Shown here one piece after another: positions 57,444-64,000 of a stretch of DNA of 64,000 nt; position 1 is the first letter of the stretch, and every line of letters starts with the position of its first letter. The position numbers and the translations under genes were made by a program. This DNA is from Vibrio sp. JPW-9-11-11 (lineage in GTDB: Bacteria; Pseudomonadota; Gammaproteobacteria; Enterobacterales; Vibrionaceae): positions 806,001 through 870,000 of the forward strand of contig NZ_SZQJ01000005.1 in NCBI RefSeq assembly GCF_013369335.1. Direction: 5' to 3'. The notes beneath the pieces are model-generated. The model made no database searches and was not told the origin of the DNA. It was given only the letters and a program-made list of their open reading frames with translations.

Positions 57444-58508
57444 CTATTCAGTCATTTCTTCTTCATGGCTGGGCAGTGCATTCCAAACGGCTTTGACTAA
57501 CGTTGCCAGCGGAATAGCGAAAAATACGCCCCAAAATCCCCACAAGCCACCAAACACTAACACAGCCACAATGATGGCAACTGGGTGCAGGTTTACCGCT
57601 TCAGAAAATAGCACAGGTACGAGCACATTGCCGTCAAGAGCTTGAATAATACCGTACGCAATCAGTAACCAGTAAAATGGGGGGGTGAGTCCCCATTGGA
57701 ACAAGCCCACAATGGCCACCGGAACCGTTACGGCCGCCGCGCCAATATAAGGAATCAATACTGACAGCCCCACCGCCACGGCCAATAATACCGAGTAACG
57801 CAGGTCAAGAATGGCGAAAGTAATGTAACTCACGCCACCCACTATCAAGATTTCCATGACTTTGCCTCGGATATAGTTTGAGATCTGTTCATTCATCTCA
57901 TGCCATACCTTGTTCGCCAAGCGACGGTTACGCGGCAACATACCGCTGGCCATGTCGATCATTTCGCGCTTATCTTTGAGCAAGAAAAACACCAATAACG
58001 GCACCAAAATCAAGTAAACAGCCAGTGTCGCGATACTCACGAGAGACGCCAGCGAGCCTTTGACTACGGTTTCCCCCATACCAATCACTTGGTTTTTGGC
58101 ATTGGTCACCAAAGACTCCACAATTTGCAGGTTCTCTAACTCTGGGTAGCGATGCGGAAGTTGGGCAATGAAATTTTGCAGACCCACGTACATATTTGGG
58201 ATGTCGTTAATTAAGTTACCCACTTGGTGCCATATGGTCGGTACCAAACCAAATACCGCAACTAACATCAAGCTGATAAAACCCAAGATAACCACGATCA
58301 CCGAGAGCGTACGAGGAATACCGATGCGCCCCAACTGAACGACTGGCCATTCAAGTAAGTAAGCCAATACAATCGCGACCAATAAAGGGGCAATCAAATC
58401 GCCAAAAAAGTAGATAGTGATAAAGCCGAACAGAAGAATCGCAACAAGACTTACGGCGTGTGGGTCGGAAAAACGTCGCTGATACCAGCGACTCACCATT
58501 TCAAACAT
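57444..58508 (-). CDS. AI-2E (PerM/TqsA) family membrane protein
   Basis: A 354-residue membrane protein with about seven to eight helices. The pattern ILLFGFITIYFFGDLIAPLL at the start, LVPLLVFFLLKDKREM in the middle and LIPYIGAAAVTVPVAIVGL near the end marks the AI-2E transporter family. TqsA exports autoinducer-2 in E. coli; other members move sodium, protons or unknown solutes, so quorum involvement should not be assumed. It starts right after the TusA-like gene and is surely co-transcribed. PerM is the likely closest E. coli relative. Confidence 0.88.
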   Translation of the reverse strand: MFEMVSRWYQRRFSDPHAVSLVAILLFGFITIYFFGDLIAPLLVAIVLAYLLEWPVVQLGRIGIPRTLSVIVVILGFISLMLVAVFGLVPTIWHQVGNLINDIPNMYVGLQNFIAQLPHRYPELENLQIVESLVTNAKNQVIGMGETVVKGSLASLVSIATLAVYLILVPLLVFFLLKDKREMIDMASGMLPRNRRLANKVWHEMNEQISNYIRGKVMEILIVGGVSYITFAILDLRYSVLLAVAVGLSVLIPYIGAAAVTVPVAIVGLFQWGLTPPFYWLLIAYGIIQALDGNVLVPVLFSEAVNLHPVAIIVAVLVFGGLWGFWGVFFAIPLATLVKAVWNALPSHEEEMTE

Positions 58509-58736
58509 TCAACAAGATTCCTTAGTGACTTGCATACAATAGTAGCCTTCTGCCTCTTCACAGCTTAGCGAGTACGTTTGCTGCTGAAGATAACGTGTGA
58601 TATCTCTCATCGAGCTTGGGTCAGAGACAAGAATTTGGGTCTGCTCGCCTGATGTCATTGCATTGGTATGGCGCTTGGCCAGCAGCAGTGCCAAAGGACA
58701 GCCTTGACCACGCAAATCCAAAATATTCAATTCCAT
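58509..58736 (-). CDS. TusA/SirA-family sulfurtransferase-like protein
   Basis: A 75-residue protein of the SirA/TusA fold. The conserved cysteine is in LDLRGQGCPLALLLAKR (Cys14), but the proline of the usual CPxP motif is missing (CPLA). The rest follows the family pattern, ending with two further cysteine-containing strands. It sits directly upstream of the AI-2E family gene. It is a distinct paralogue rather than tRNA-thiolating TusA itself; the sulfur acceptor is unknown. Confidence 0.82.
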   Translation of the reverse strand: MELNILDLRGQGCPLALLLAKRHTNAMTSGEQTQILVSDPSSMRDITRYLQQQTYSLSCEEAEGYYCMQVTKESC

Positions 58737-58980
58737 TCTATTGCTCGATGCATATTATTCCCGTTGGATATTGTATAGTGTTTTTTTCTAAGCGTCAGTG
58801 CAAATCGTGAAGACATCACACTGTTCTGACCATTTATGACCACTAGGTCAAACAGGCGCATCATCGACAATTGTGGCCTAAGGAAACCTTTACTGTGGTA
58901 TGGTGTCCAAAGCCTAGACCCATCACGGTAGATACCATTGTGTGATGGGAGAAAACTCAAGGGAGCATCATCGTTCATCT

Positions 58981-60435
58981 ATGTTTAAACGCACGCGTTC
59001 ACTGGTTTGCCTCTGTGTGGCAGCCGCGTTAAGCACCCCTGTGCCAACACAAGCTAACAGTTTAGATCTACCCGATATTGGGACTACCGCCAGCAGCACC
59101 TTGACCATTGATCAGGAAATTCAATACGGCGATGCCTACATGCGCATGCTGCGCAGTAGCCAGCCTATCGTCAATGACCCGGTGCTCAATGAGTATATCG
59201 ATAGCCTTGGTCATCGATTGGTTGCCAATGCCTCCGACGTCAAAACCCCCTTTACCTTTTTCATGATTCGCGATCGCAACATTAATGCGTTTGCGTTTTT
59301 CGGCGGCTATGTTGCTTTGCACTCTGGCTTATTTCTTCATGCGCAAAGCGAGAGTGAACTCGCCTCAGTGGTCGCGCACGAAATAGCCCACGTCACTCAG
59401 CGCCACTTAGCCCGAAGCATGGAAGAGCAAGCGCGCCGTTCACCCGCCACTATGGCAGCATTGGTAGGTTCATTGTTATTAGCCATTGCTTCACCGGAGG
59501 CAGGTATGGCGGCGGTCACTGCCGCGACCGCAGGCAATATTCAAGGGCAAATCAATTACACCCGCAGCAATGAAAAAGAAGCGGACCGTTTTGGTATCAA
59601 TACGTTAGCCAACGCAGGATTTGACGTTAACGCAATGCCCCGCTTCTTTGGCCGCTTGGCCGACGAGTTCCGTTACGCGAGTAAACCGCCGCCAATGCTG
59701 TTGACTCACCCGTTACCGGAAGATCGGATCACCGATAGTCGAGCCAGAGCACAAAACTATCCAGCTCGTCGAGTTGACCCGTCGCTTAATTATCATCTCG
59801 CTCGCGCTCGTATCGTCGCGCGTTATGCGGGTATCGATGCCAAAGCGGCCAACGACTGGTTTGATCGCCAAGAGAAAAAAGCCGAGCCGGGCGTTAAAGC
59901 CGCGTTTCAATATGGAAAAGCCTTGGTTCAGCTCGATGCCAAGCAGTACCAATCGGCCAGCATTACTCTAAAACGATTACTGCAGCAAGACCCTGACAAC
60001 CACTTTTACCTCGATGCGATGTCAGATGTCTACATCGGGCTAAACCAAGCCGAAGAGGCACAAGCCTTGCTTAGCAATGCTCTCAAATCCGCGCCAAACA
60101 ACGCGGTTCTAACCATCAATTATGCCAATGCTTTGCTCAAACAAAACCACAACGAACAAGCGATCAAAGTGTTGCAGCGCTATACCCACGACAACCCCAA
60201 CGATATCAATGGTTGGAGCCTGCTATCGGAAGCGAACATCGGTCTTGGTATCAGCGATGAAGATTTAGCAGCCCGAGCTGAAATACTCGCGCTAAAGGCA
60301 AACTGGAATAAAGCCATTCAATACTATACACAAGCCAGTCAAATCGCAGAGCTTGGAAGCTTGAAACAAGCCAGATATGATGCGCGTATCGATCAATTAA
60401 TGGTTCAGCGCGACCGTTTCTTGGCCCTACAATAA
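58981..60435 (+). CDS. bepA: Periplasmic M48 metalloprotease/chaperone BepA
   Basis: A 484-residue secreted zinc protease (YfgC) with a signal peptide ending near TQA (residue 26). The zinc motif is HEIAHVTQRH (about 131-140) with the third ligand in NEKEADRFG (about 196). A C-terminal TPR domain (about 310-480) binds the BAM complex and LptD. BepA degrades or chaperones stalled outer membrane proteins. ATG 58981 gives a normal signal peptide; an in-frame extension to 58942 does not. It heads an operon with arsC, wrbA and a DUF2069 gene. Confidence 0.94.
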   Translation: MFKRTRSLVCLCVAAALSTPVPTQANSLDLPDIGTTASSTLTIDQEIQYGDAYMRMLRSSQPIVNDPVLNEYIDSLGHRLVANASDVKTPFTFFMIRDRNINAFAFFGGYVALHSGLFLHAQSESELASVVAHEIAHVTQRHLARSMEEQARRSPATMAALVGSLLLAIASPEAGMAAVTAATAGNIQGQINYTRSNEKEADRFGINTLANAGFDVNAMPRFFGRLADEFRYASKPPPMLLTHPLPEDRITDSRARAQNYPARRVDPSLNYHLARARIVARYAGIDAKAANDWFDRQEKKAEPGVKAAFQYGKALVQLDAKQYQSASITLKRLLQQDPDNHFYLDAMSDVYIGLNQAEEAQALLSNALKSAPNNAVLTINYANALLKQNHNEQAIKVLQRYTHDNPNDINGWSLLSEANIGLGISDEDLAARAEILALKANWNKAIQYYTQASQIAELGSLKQARYDARIDQLMVQRDRFLALQ

Positions 60436-60452
60436 TAATCAGGAGAACTTCT

Positions 60453-60797
60453 ATGTCAGTCGTGATTTATCACAATCCTCGTTGCTCAAAAAGCCGTCAA
60501 ACCTTGGCGTTACTGGAAGAGCAAAACATCCAACCCCAAGTAGTAAAGTACTTGGAAACGCCCCCGAGTGTTGAGGACCTCAAAACGCTCATGACGCAAC
60601 TTGAAGTGACTCAAGTACGCGATATGATGCGCACTAAAGAAGCACTCTACAAAGAACTCGACCTCCAAGCTGCCGATGATGAAACACTGTTTAAGGCCAT
60701 GGCCGACAACCCAAAATTGATTGAACGCCCCATCGTTGTTGCGAATGGTAAAGCGCGTCATGGTCGTCCACCGGAGCAAGTGCTCGAGATCCTATGA
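60453..60797 (+). CDS. arsC: Arsenate reductase (glutaredoxin-type) ArsC
   Basis: A 114-residue ArsC/YfgD protein with the catalytic cysteine in YHNPRCSKSRQTL (Cys11) and the anion-binding arginines in RPIVVANGKARHGRPPEQV. YfgD-type proteins next to bepA may act on substrates other than arsenate, and no other arsenic resistance gene is here. AGGAG lies 7 bases before the ATG, and it overlaps wrbA by four bases. Confidence 0.9.
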   Translation: MSVVIYHNPRCSKSRQTLALLEEQNIQPQVVKYLETPPSVEDLKTLMTQLEVTQVRDMMRTKEALYKELDLQAADDETLFKAMADNPKLIERPIVVANGKARHGRPPEQVLEIL

Positions 60798-61363
60798 CCT
60801 GCAAAGTTGTCGTCTTATATTACAGCCGACATGGCACCACTCAAGCCCTCGCTCGACAGATAGCTCGAGGGATTGAGTCCACCTCTGACTGTGAGGCCAT
60901 ACTTCGGACCGTTGCAGAACTCGAAAGTGACCATCAGCCAAGCGAGCCAATTCTAACCATTGACGAGTTGAAGCAGTGTGATGGATTAGCGATGGGAAGC
61001 CCAGTGTGGTTTGGTAACATGGCGGCGCCGCTAAAGCACTTCTGGGATAAATCCACCTCTGCTTGGCTAAGTGGCGACTTAATTGATAAGCCTGCGTGCT
61101 TATTTAGTTCTTCGTCAACTCTACACGGCGGCCAAGAAACCACATTGCAGAGTATGATGTTACCCCTATTACACCACGGTATGATGATTATGGGGATCCC
61201 CTACTCTGAGCCTAAGCTACATTCAACTCAATCTGGAGGAACACCATATGGTGCGACATCTGTTGCGCAGCGTGGTTCAAGCCTCACTGCAGATGAAATA
61301 GAACTGGCGCAACAATTAGGTAAACGATTAGCTCAAACCGCGTTAAAAATGAAGGACAGTTAG
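60794..61363 (+). CDS. wrbA: NAD(P)H:quinone oxidoreductase WrbA
   Basis: A 189-residue flavodoxin-fold protein. The FMN phosphate loop is YYSRHGTTQALARQI (about 10-24), followed by GSPVWFGNMAAPLKHFWD and SSSSTLHGGQETT. These mark the WrbA type IV quinone reductases. Overlap with arsC (ATGA) and immediate contact with the DUF2069 gene show it is an operon member. Confidence 0.9.
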   Translation: MTCKVVVLYYSRHGTTQALARQIARGIESTSDCEAILRTVAELESDHQPSEPILTIDELKQCDGLAMGSPVWFGNMAAPLKHFWDKSTSAWLSGDLIDKPACLFSSSSTLHGGQETTLQSMMLPLLHHGMMIMGIPYSEPKLHSTQSGGTPYGATSVAQRGSSLTADEIELAQQLGKRLAQTALKMKDS

Positions 61364-61792
61364 ATGCACGAGATGCAATCAAACACCAAGCTTTACCGCC
61401 TACTGGCCCTGTTTGGTAATCTAGCCTTACTGGCTTGGATTACCCTTTGGCAGATCTCGCTGTCACCCCATCCACATATCAGTAGCACGACCCTAGCGAT
61501 CGCTTGGGCGGTGCCATTGTTGTTACCCTTGCCCGGAATTTTAGCAGGTAAACCTTATACTCACGCGTGGGCCAACTTCGTCTTAATGCTCTATTTTTTA
61601 CACGCGTTTACGATACTCTATGTCGATGATGGTGAGCGTTGGCTGGCCGCGGTGGAACTCGTACTGACCTCACTAGCCTTCTTAGGCAATATTCTTTACG
61701 CCCGCACAAGAGGCAAAGAGTTAGGCCTCAAGCTTAAACGCCTATCCAAAGTCGAGAAAGAAGAAAAATCGCGCTTTGAGTCTGAGGGCTGA
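61364..61792 (+). CDS. DUF2069 domain membrane protein
   Basis: A 142-residue protein with four membrane helices (about 12-31, 40-62, 67-87, 91-112) and a charged C-terminal tail. ILAGKPYTHAWANFVLMLYF and TILYVDDGERWLAAVELVL mark DUF2069. Function is unknown. It starts on the base after the wrbA stop codon and ends the operon before a terminator; ATG 61373 is an alternative start. Confidence 0.85.
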   Translation: MHEMQSNTKLYRLLALFGNLALLAWITLWQISLSPHPHISSTTLAIAWAVPLLLPLPGILAGKPYTHAWANFVLMLYFLHAFTILYVDDGERWLAAVELVLTSLAFLGNILYARTRGKELGLKLKRLSKVEKEEKSRFESEG

Positions 61793-61798
61793 AACCAT

Positions 61799-61828
61799 AA
61801 AAAAGGTCTGGCATTGCCAGACCTTTTT
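61799..61828. terminator. Bidirectional terminator between DUF2069 and DUF2066 genes
   Basis: AAAAAAGGTCTGGC / GCCAGACCTTTTT stem between converging genes. Confidence 0.92.
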
Positions 61829-61842
61829 ATTTCTATGCTTGT

Positions 61843-63069
61843 TTACTGAGTGAGCACACTCTGTATTGCGTTCTCATCTTCAGTGGCGGGAGTCTGCGCT
61901 TTAGGCTGTGGCGCGACATAAGGTTGCCCTTGCCATTCGAACACCAATACCATTTCAGTGGCAATCACATCGGCGATAGGTTGCATTTCCACTGCAACCG
62001 TCGACTCCACCTGCAAACCATCATCTGGATTACCAGCCGGTATTGTCGTTGGCTCTGGTAGCGTCACTGATGGTGTTTCGTTCACGCTTTCAAGTTGCTG
62101 CACCTCTTTGATGCTGCGTATTTCCTGCTCAAACTCTTGTTCTGAAGTCAGTAAATGAACATTAAACGTGACTTGATTGCCCTGGATTTTCAAGATTTCC
62201 AGCGAAGCGACCGAGCTCAGTGATTTCAGCTGGTTCTCTAAAGTAAAGAAACTGACCGCATCGTTGAGTTCAGTGAAACGTACCTTGATGGCTTGTGACG
62301 ATTCACTTGCGACCAGCACCGCACTCTTTTTAGCATAATAGTCACTGATCTGTTCTATCATCTTACTCGCGGCATCACCGCCATTGTTTGAGCCTGCAAG
62401 CGGCGCTTGGCGAGTCACCCCGATGGTATTGGGCTTTTGATCATACAATGTCCAGCGAACGCTGTTGGCTTGTGCTTTGACCACCAGCACGGCATCTACC
62501 GGATAACGTTGACTCGCCTGTCCAACGGGTTGAATGAACCCACCCCATAAATCAGACACCGCGACGCCAGTAATGTCATCAAAATCACCCACAGGTACGG
62601 TCAAAGGTAAACCACGTTGAGCAGCTTTGAGTTTCATCTTATCCAGTACGACAGACGGCGAATGCTCCCAGATGATGTTACGCTCACTTTGCTCTTCAAC
62701 CAACCAAACCAACAAGTTAGCGCGAGCTGCTGGCCATATTGGTAACTGAGCTTGGCTCAATAAAGAGCGAATATGCGGAGCACTAAACACCATTTTTAAT
62801 GTTTGTTGACCATCTGATTGACCATAGCTGAGCTGCGCCAAATACTGAGCGCTCTGTCTGAGTGCTTTCGTCACCACAGGATTTTCTGGCGCATTCACAT
62901 CACCAGAAGCACGAATGATAACCTCTTTCATCCCTTCAACCCGCGCTCTGCTATCGGCGTTGTCTGTCGATTGATCAATCACCACTTCGCTGCGGTAAAG
63001 ATCGACATTGGTCAGAGCCAAGACGGGTAGAGCAAACAGCCCTAAAACAAACAGTGCTATATGACGCAT
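61843..63069 (-). CDS. DUF2066 domain-containing secreted protein
   Basis: A 408-residue exported protein with a signal peptide ending near VLALT (residue 19). NVDLYRSEVVIDQSTDNADS and the AYLAQLSYGQ-like region follow the DUF2066 pattern, then WGGFIQPVGQASQRYPVDAV. The C-terminal third is Pro/Thr/Glu-rich and probably flexible. Function is unknown. It is divergent from uraA, with 258 bases between. Confidence 0.82.
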   Translation of the reverse strand: MRHIALFVLGLFALPVLALTNVDLYRSEVVIDQSTDNADSRARVEGMKEVIIRASGDVNAPENPVVTKALRQSAQYLAQLSYGQSDGQQTLKMVFSAPHIRSLLSQAQLPIWPAARANLLVWLVEEQSERNIIWEHSPSVVLDKMKLKAAQRGLPLTVPVGDFDDITGVAVSDLWGGFIQPVGQASQRYPVDAVLVVKAQANSVRWTLYDQKPNTIGVTRQAPLAGSNNGGDAASKMIEQISDYYAKKSAVLVASESSQAIKVRFTELNDAVSFFTLENQLKSLSSVASLEILKIQGNQVTFNVHLLTSEQEFEQEIRSIKEVQQLESVNETPSVTLPEPTTIPAGNPDDGLQVESTVAVEMQPIADVIATEMVLVFEWQGQPYVAPQPKAQTPATEDENAIQSVLTQ

Positions 63070-63234
63070 AAAATTCTTATGTTCCGCTTAATTAAACGTT
63101 AGGGCTTGATGATAAGCAACTATCGCCAGCGGAGCAACAAAAGCCCTCATGATGCGCAGGTTCACGTGCATTTAAACTCACATCCTTTGATGGTGAATAA
63201 TCATTTAAACCTAGAATATTTGATCTCGTTCAGA

Positions 63235-63250
63235 TTGCAATCGTTTGCCA
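63235..63250. promoter_or_regulatory. PurR-like operator upstream of uraA
   Basis: TTGCAATCGTTTGCCA fits the core of the PurR consensus ANGCAANCGNTTNCNT, with GCAA-CG-TT-C in register. It lies about 78 bases before uraA. PurR control of uracil uptake genes is known in enterics; here it is inferred. Confidence 0.6.
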
Positions 63251-63327
63251 AGGTGATAAGATCGCGCGAATTTTATTTTCGTCGAGCAATTTTTGCTCTC
63301 AGACTCGCCATCTAAAGGAATTACAAA

Positions 63328-64000
63328 ATGAAAAATGCCATTCAAGGTGCACAGATGCTATTCGTTGCATTCGGTGCATTGGTGTTGGTACCTCTGCTGA
63401 CTGGACTCGATCCTAGTGTGGCACTATTTGGTGCTGGTGTCGGTACCCTTCTTTTCCAAGTAGTTACTCGCCGCAGTGTCCCAATTTTCCTTGCCTCTTC
63501 GTTTGCCTTTATCGCACCCATTTTATACGGCGTGCAAACTTGGGGTATCCCTGCGACTATGGGTGGCCTGATGGCAGCCGGCTGTGTTTACGTGGCAATG
63601 GGCGCGCTAATCAAAGCTCGCGGTGTAGACATCATTCACCGTTTGCTGCCACCTGTGGTCGTCGGCCCCGTCATCATGGTGATTGGGCTTGGTCTCGCCC
63701 CAGTTGCGGTAAACATGGCGCTAGGCAAAGTCGATGGGGCGCAAGTGATTGACGCCAACGCTTCATTGGTTATTTCCGTCGCTTCACTGCTCACGACCAT
63801 CGTACTCAGTGTGTTTGCCAAAGGGTTCCTAAAACTCACGCCAATCTTAGGCGGTATCGTGGTGGGTTACTGCCTAAGCTTGGGCTACGGGATTGTTGAC
63901 TTTACTCCTGTACAACAAGCGTCGTGGTTTGCTTTACCTAACTTCACCTTCCCTGAGTTCAACATTAACGCAATCCTGTTTATGATTCCGGTTGCCATCG
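63328..64000 (+). CDS. uraA: Uracil permease, partial (3' end outside window)
   Basis: The first 224 codons of a nucleobase:cation symporter-2 family transporter. It begins KNAIQGAQMLFVAFGALVLV and shows about six membrane helices, with RSVPIFLASSFAFIAPI and LPPVVVGPVIMVIGLGLAP, typical of UraA, which brings uracil in with protons. AAAGGAA lies 7 bases before the ATG. The rest of the gene continues past the window edge. Gene upp, often next to uraA, is not between it and the DUF2066 gene. Confidence 0.93.
   Translation, partial: MKNAIQGAQMLFVAFGALVLVPLLTGLDPSVALFGAGVGTLLFQVVTRRSVPIFLASSFAFIAPILYGVQTWGIPATMGGLMAAGCVYVAMGALIKARGVDIIHRLLPPVVVGPVIMVIGLGLAPVAVNMALGKVDGAQVIDANASLVISVASLLTTIVLSVFAKGFLKLTPILGGIVVGYCLSLGYGIVDFTPVQQASWFALPNFTFPEFNINAILFMIPVAI

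Noticed and set aside
57444..58508. Autoinducer-2 exporter as part of the quorum system
   Set aside because: The AI-2E family includes sodium and other transporters; there is no link in the sequence to luxO or luxS.
63106..63315. Open frame between DUF2066 gene and uraA
   Set aside because: It overlaps the PurR-like box and promoter region and has no recognisable product.

Overview
The window is a chromosomal segment of a marine gammaproteobacterium, almost certainly a Vibrio (species not determined). The main markers are a luxO-luxU pair with a divergent Qrr small RNA, the sodium-motor protein MotY, the grxD/sodB/VC2046-family neighbourhood, an rsxABCDGE-nth-gloA cluster and Vibrio-type DUF2753, DUF3080, DUF2066 and DUF2069 proteins. 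Most of it is ordinary core chromosome, dense and well organised, with many recognisable terminators and operators.

Layout. 1-3633 looks like the end of a genomic island. A MarR regulator is divergent from an operon holding an odd chimeric ligase/transglutaminase ORF, a DsbA/FrnE-like protein, two SMR transporters and a nucleoside deaminase cut by the window edge. The island stops at a 3' fragment of a tRNA-Ser gene (3601-3633), as expected for integration into a tRNA. 3838-15141 is core: a diguanylate cyclase, Nudix hydrolase, deacetylase-like protein, SDR, lipoprotein, topB, grxD, sodB, a VC2046-family protein, an SDR-like protein without catalytic residues, a low-molecular-weight phosphatase, cobO and a solute-binding protein. 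15216-24464 carries asmA, udk, apbC/mrp, metG, an unrecognised membrane-anchored protein, a second solute-binding protein and udp with CRP- and CytR-like sites. 24720-28971 has zntA behind a 20-bp-spacer MerR-type promoter, a CBS protein, nrtS and a PAS-like GGDEF protein.

29014-31930 is the molybdopterin operon moaABCDE, headed by a Moco riboswitch. 32070-36966 holds yvcK, luxU, luxO, qrr1 (sigma54 promoter plus LuxO box) and uvrB with an SOS box. 37000-41364 is a second accessory hot spot: a tRNA-Asn gene, a 114-bp tandem repeat carrying decayed tRNA-Asn 3' ends, a 47-codon stump of a LysR regulator, and a three-gene operon. That operon encodes a periplasmic type I binding protein, a membrane-spanning LytTR transcription factor and an SDR-like protein lacking its catalytic lysine. 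It is the best candidate here for an undescribed signalling system.

41563-48286 is rsxABCDGE-nth-gloA. 48390-55309 has a DUF2753 gene behind a Fur box, motY, rnt, a Na+/H+ antiporter-family gene, bamC, dapA, gcvR and bcp. 55365-64000 has a Cache chemoreceptor, an AI-2E/PerM-family membrane protein, a TusA-like protein, the bepA-arsC-wrbA-DUF2069 operon, a DUF2066 protein and the start of uraA behind a PurR-like box. All function calls are by reading motifs and remembered family features; no database search was run.
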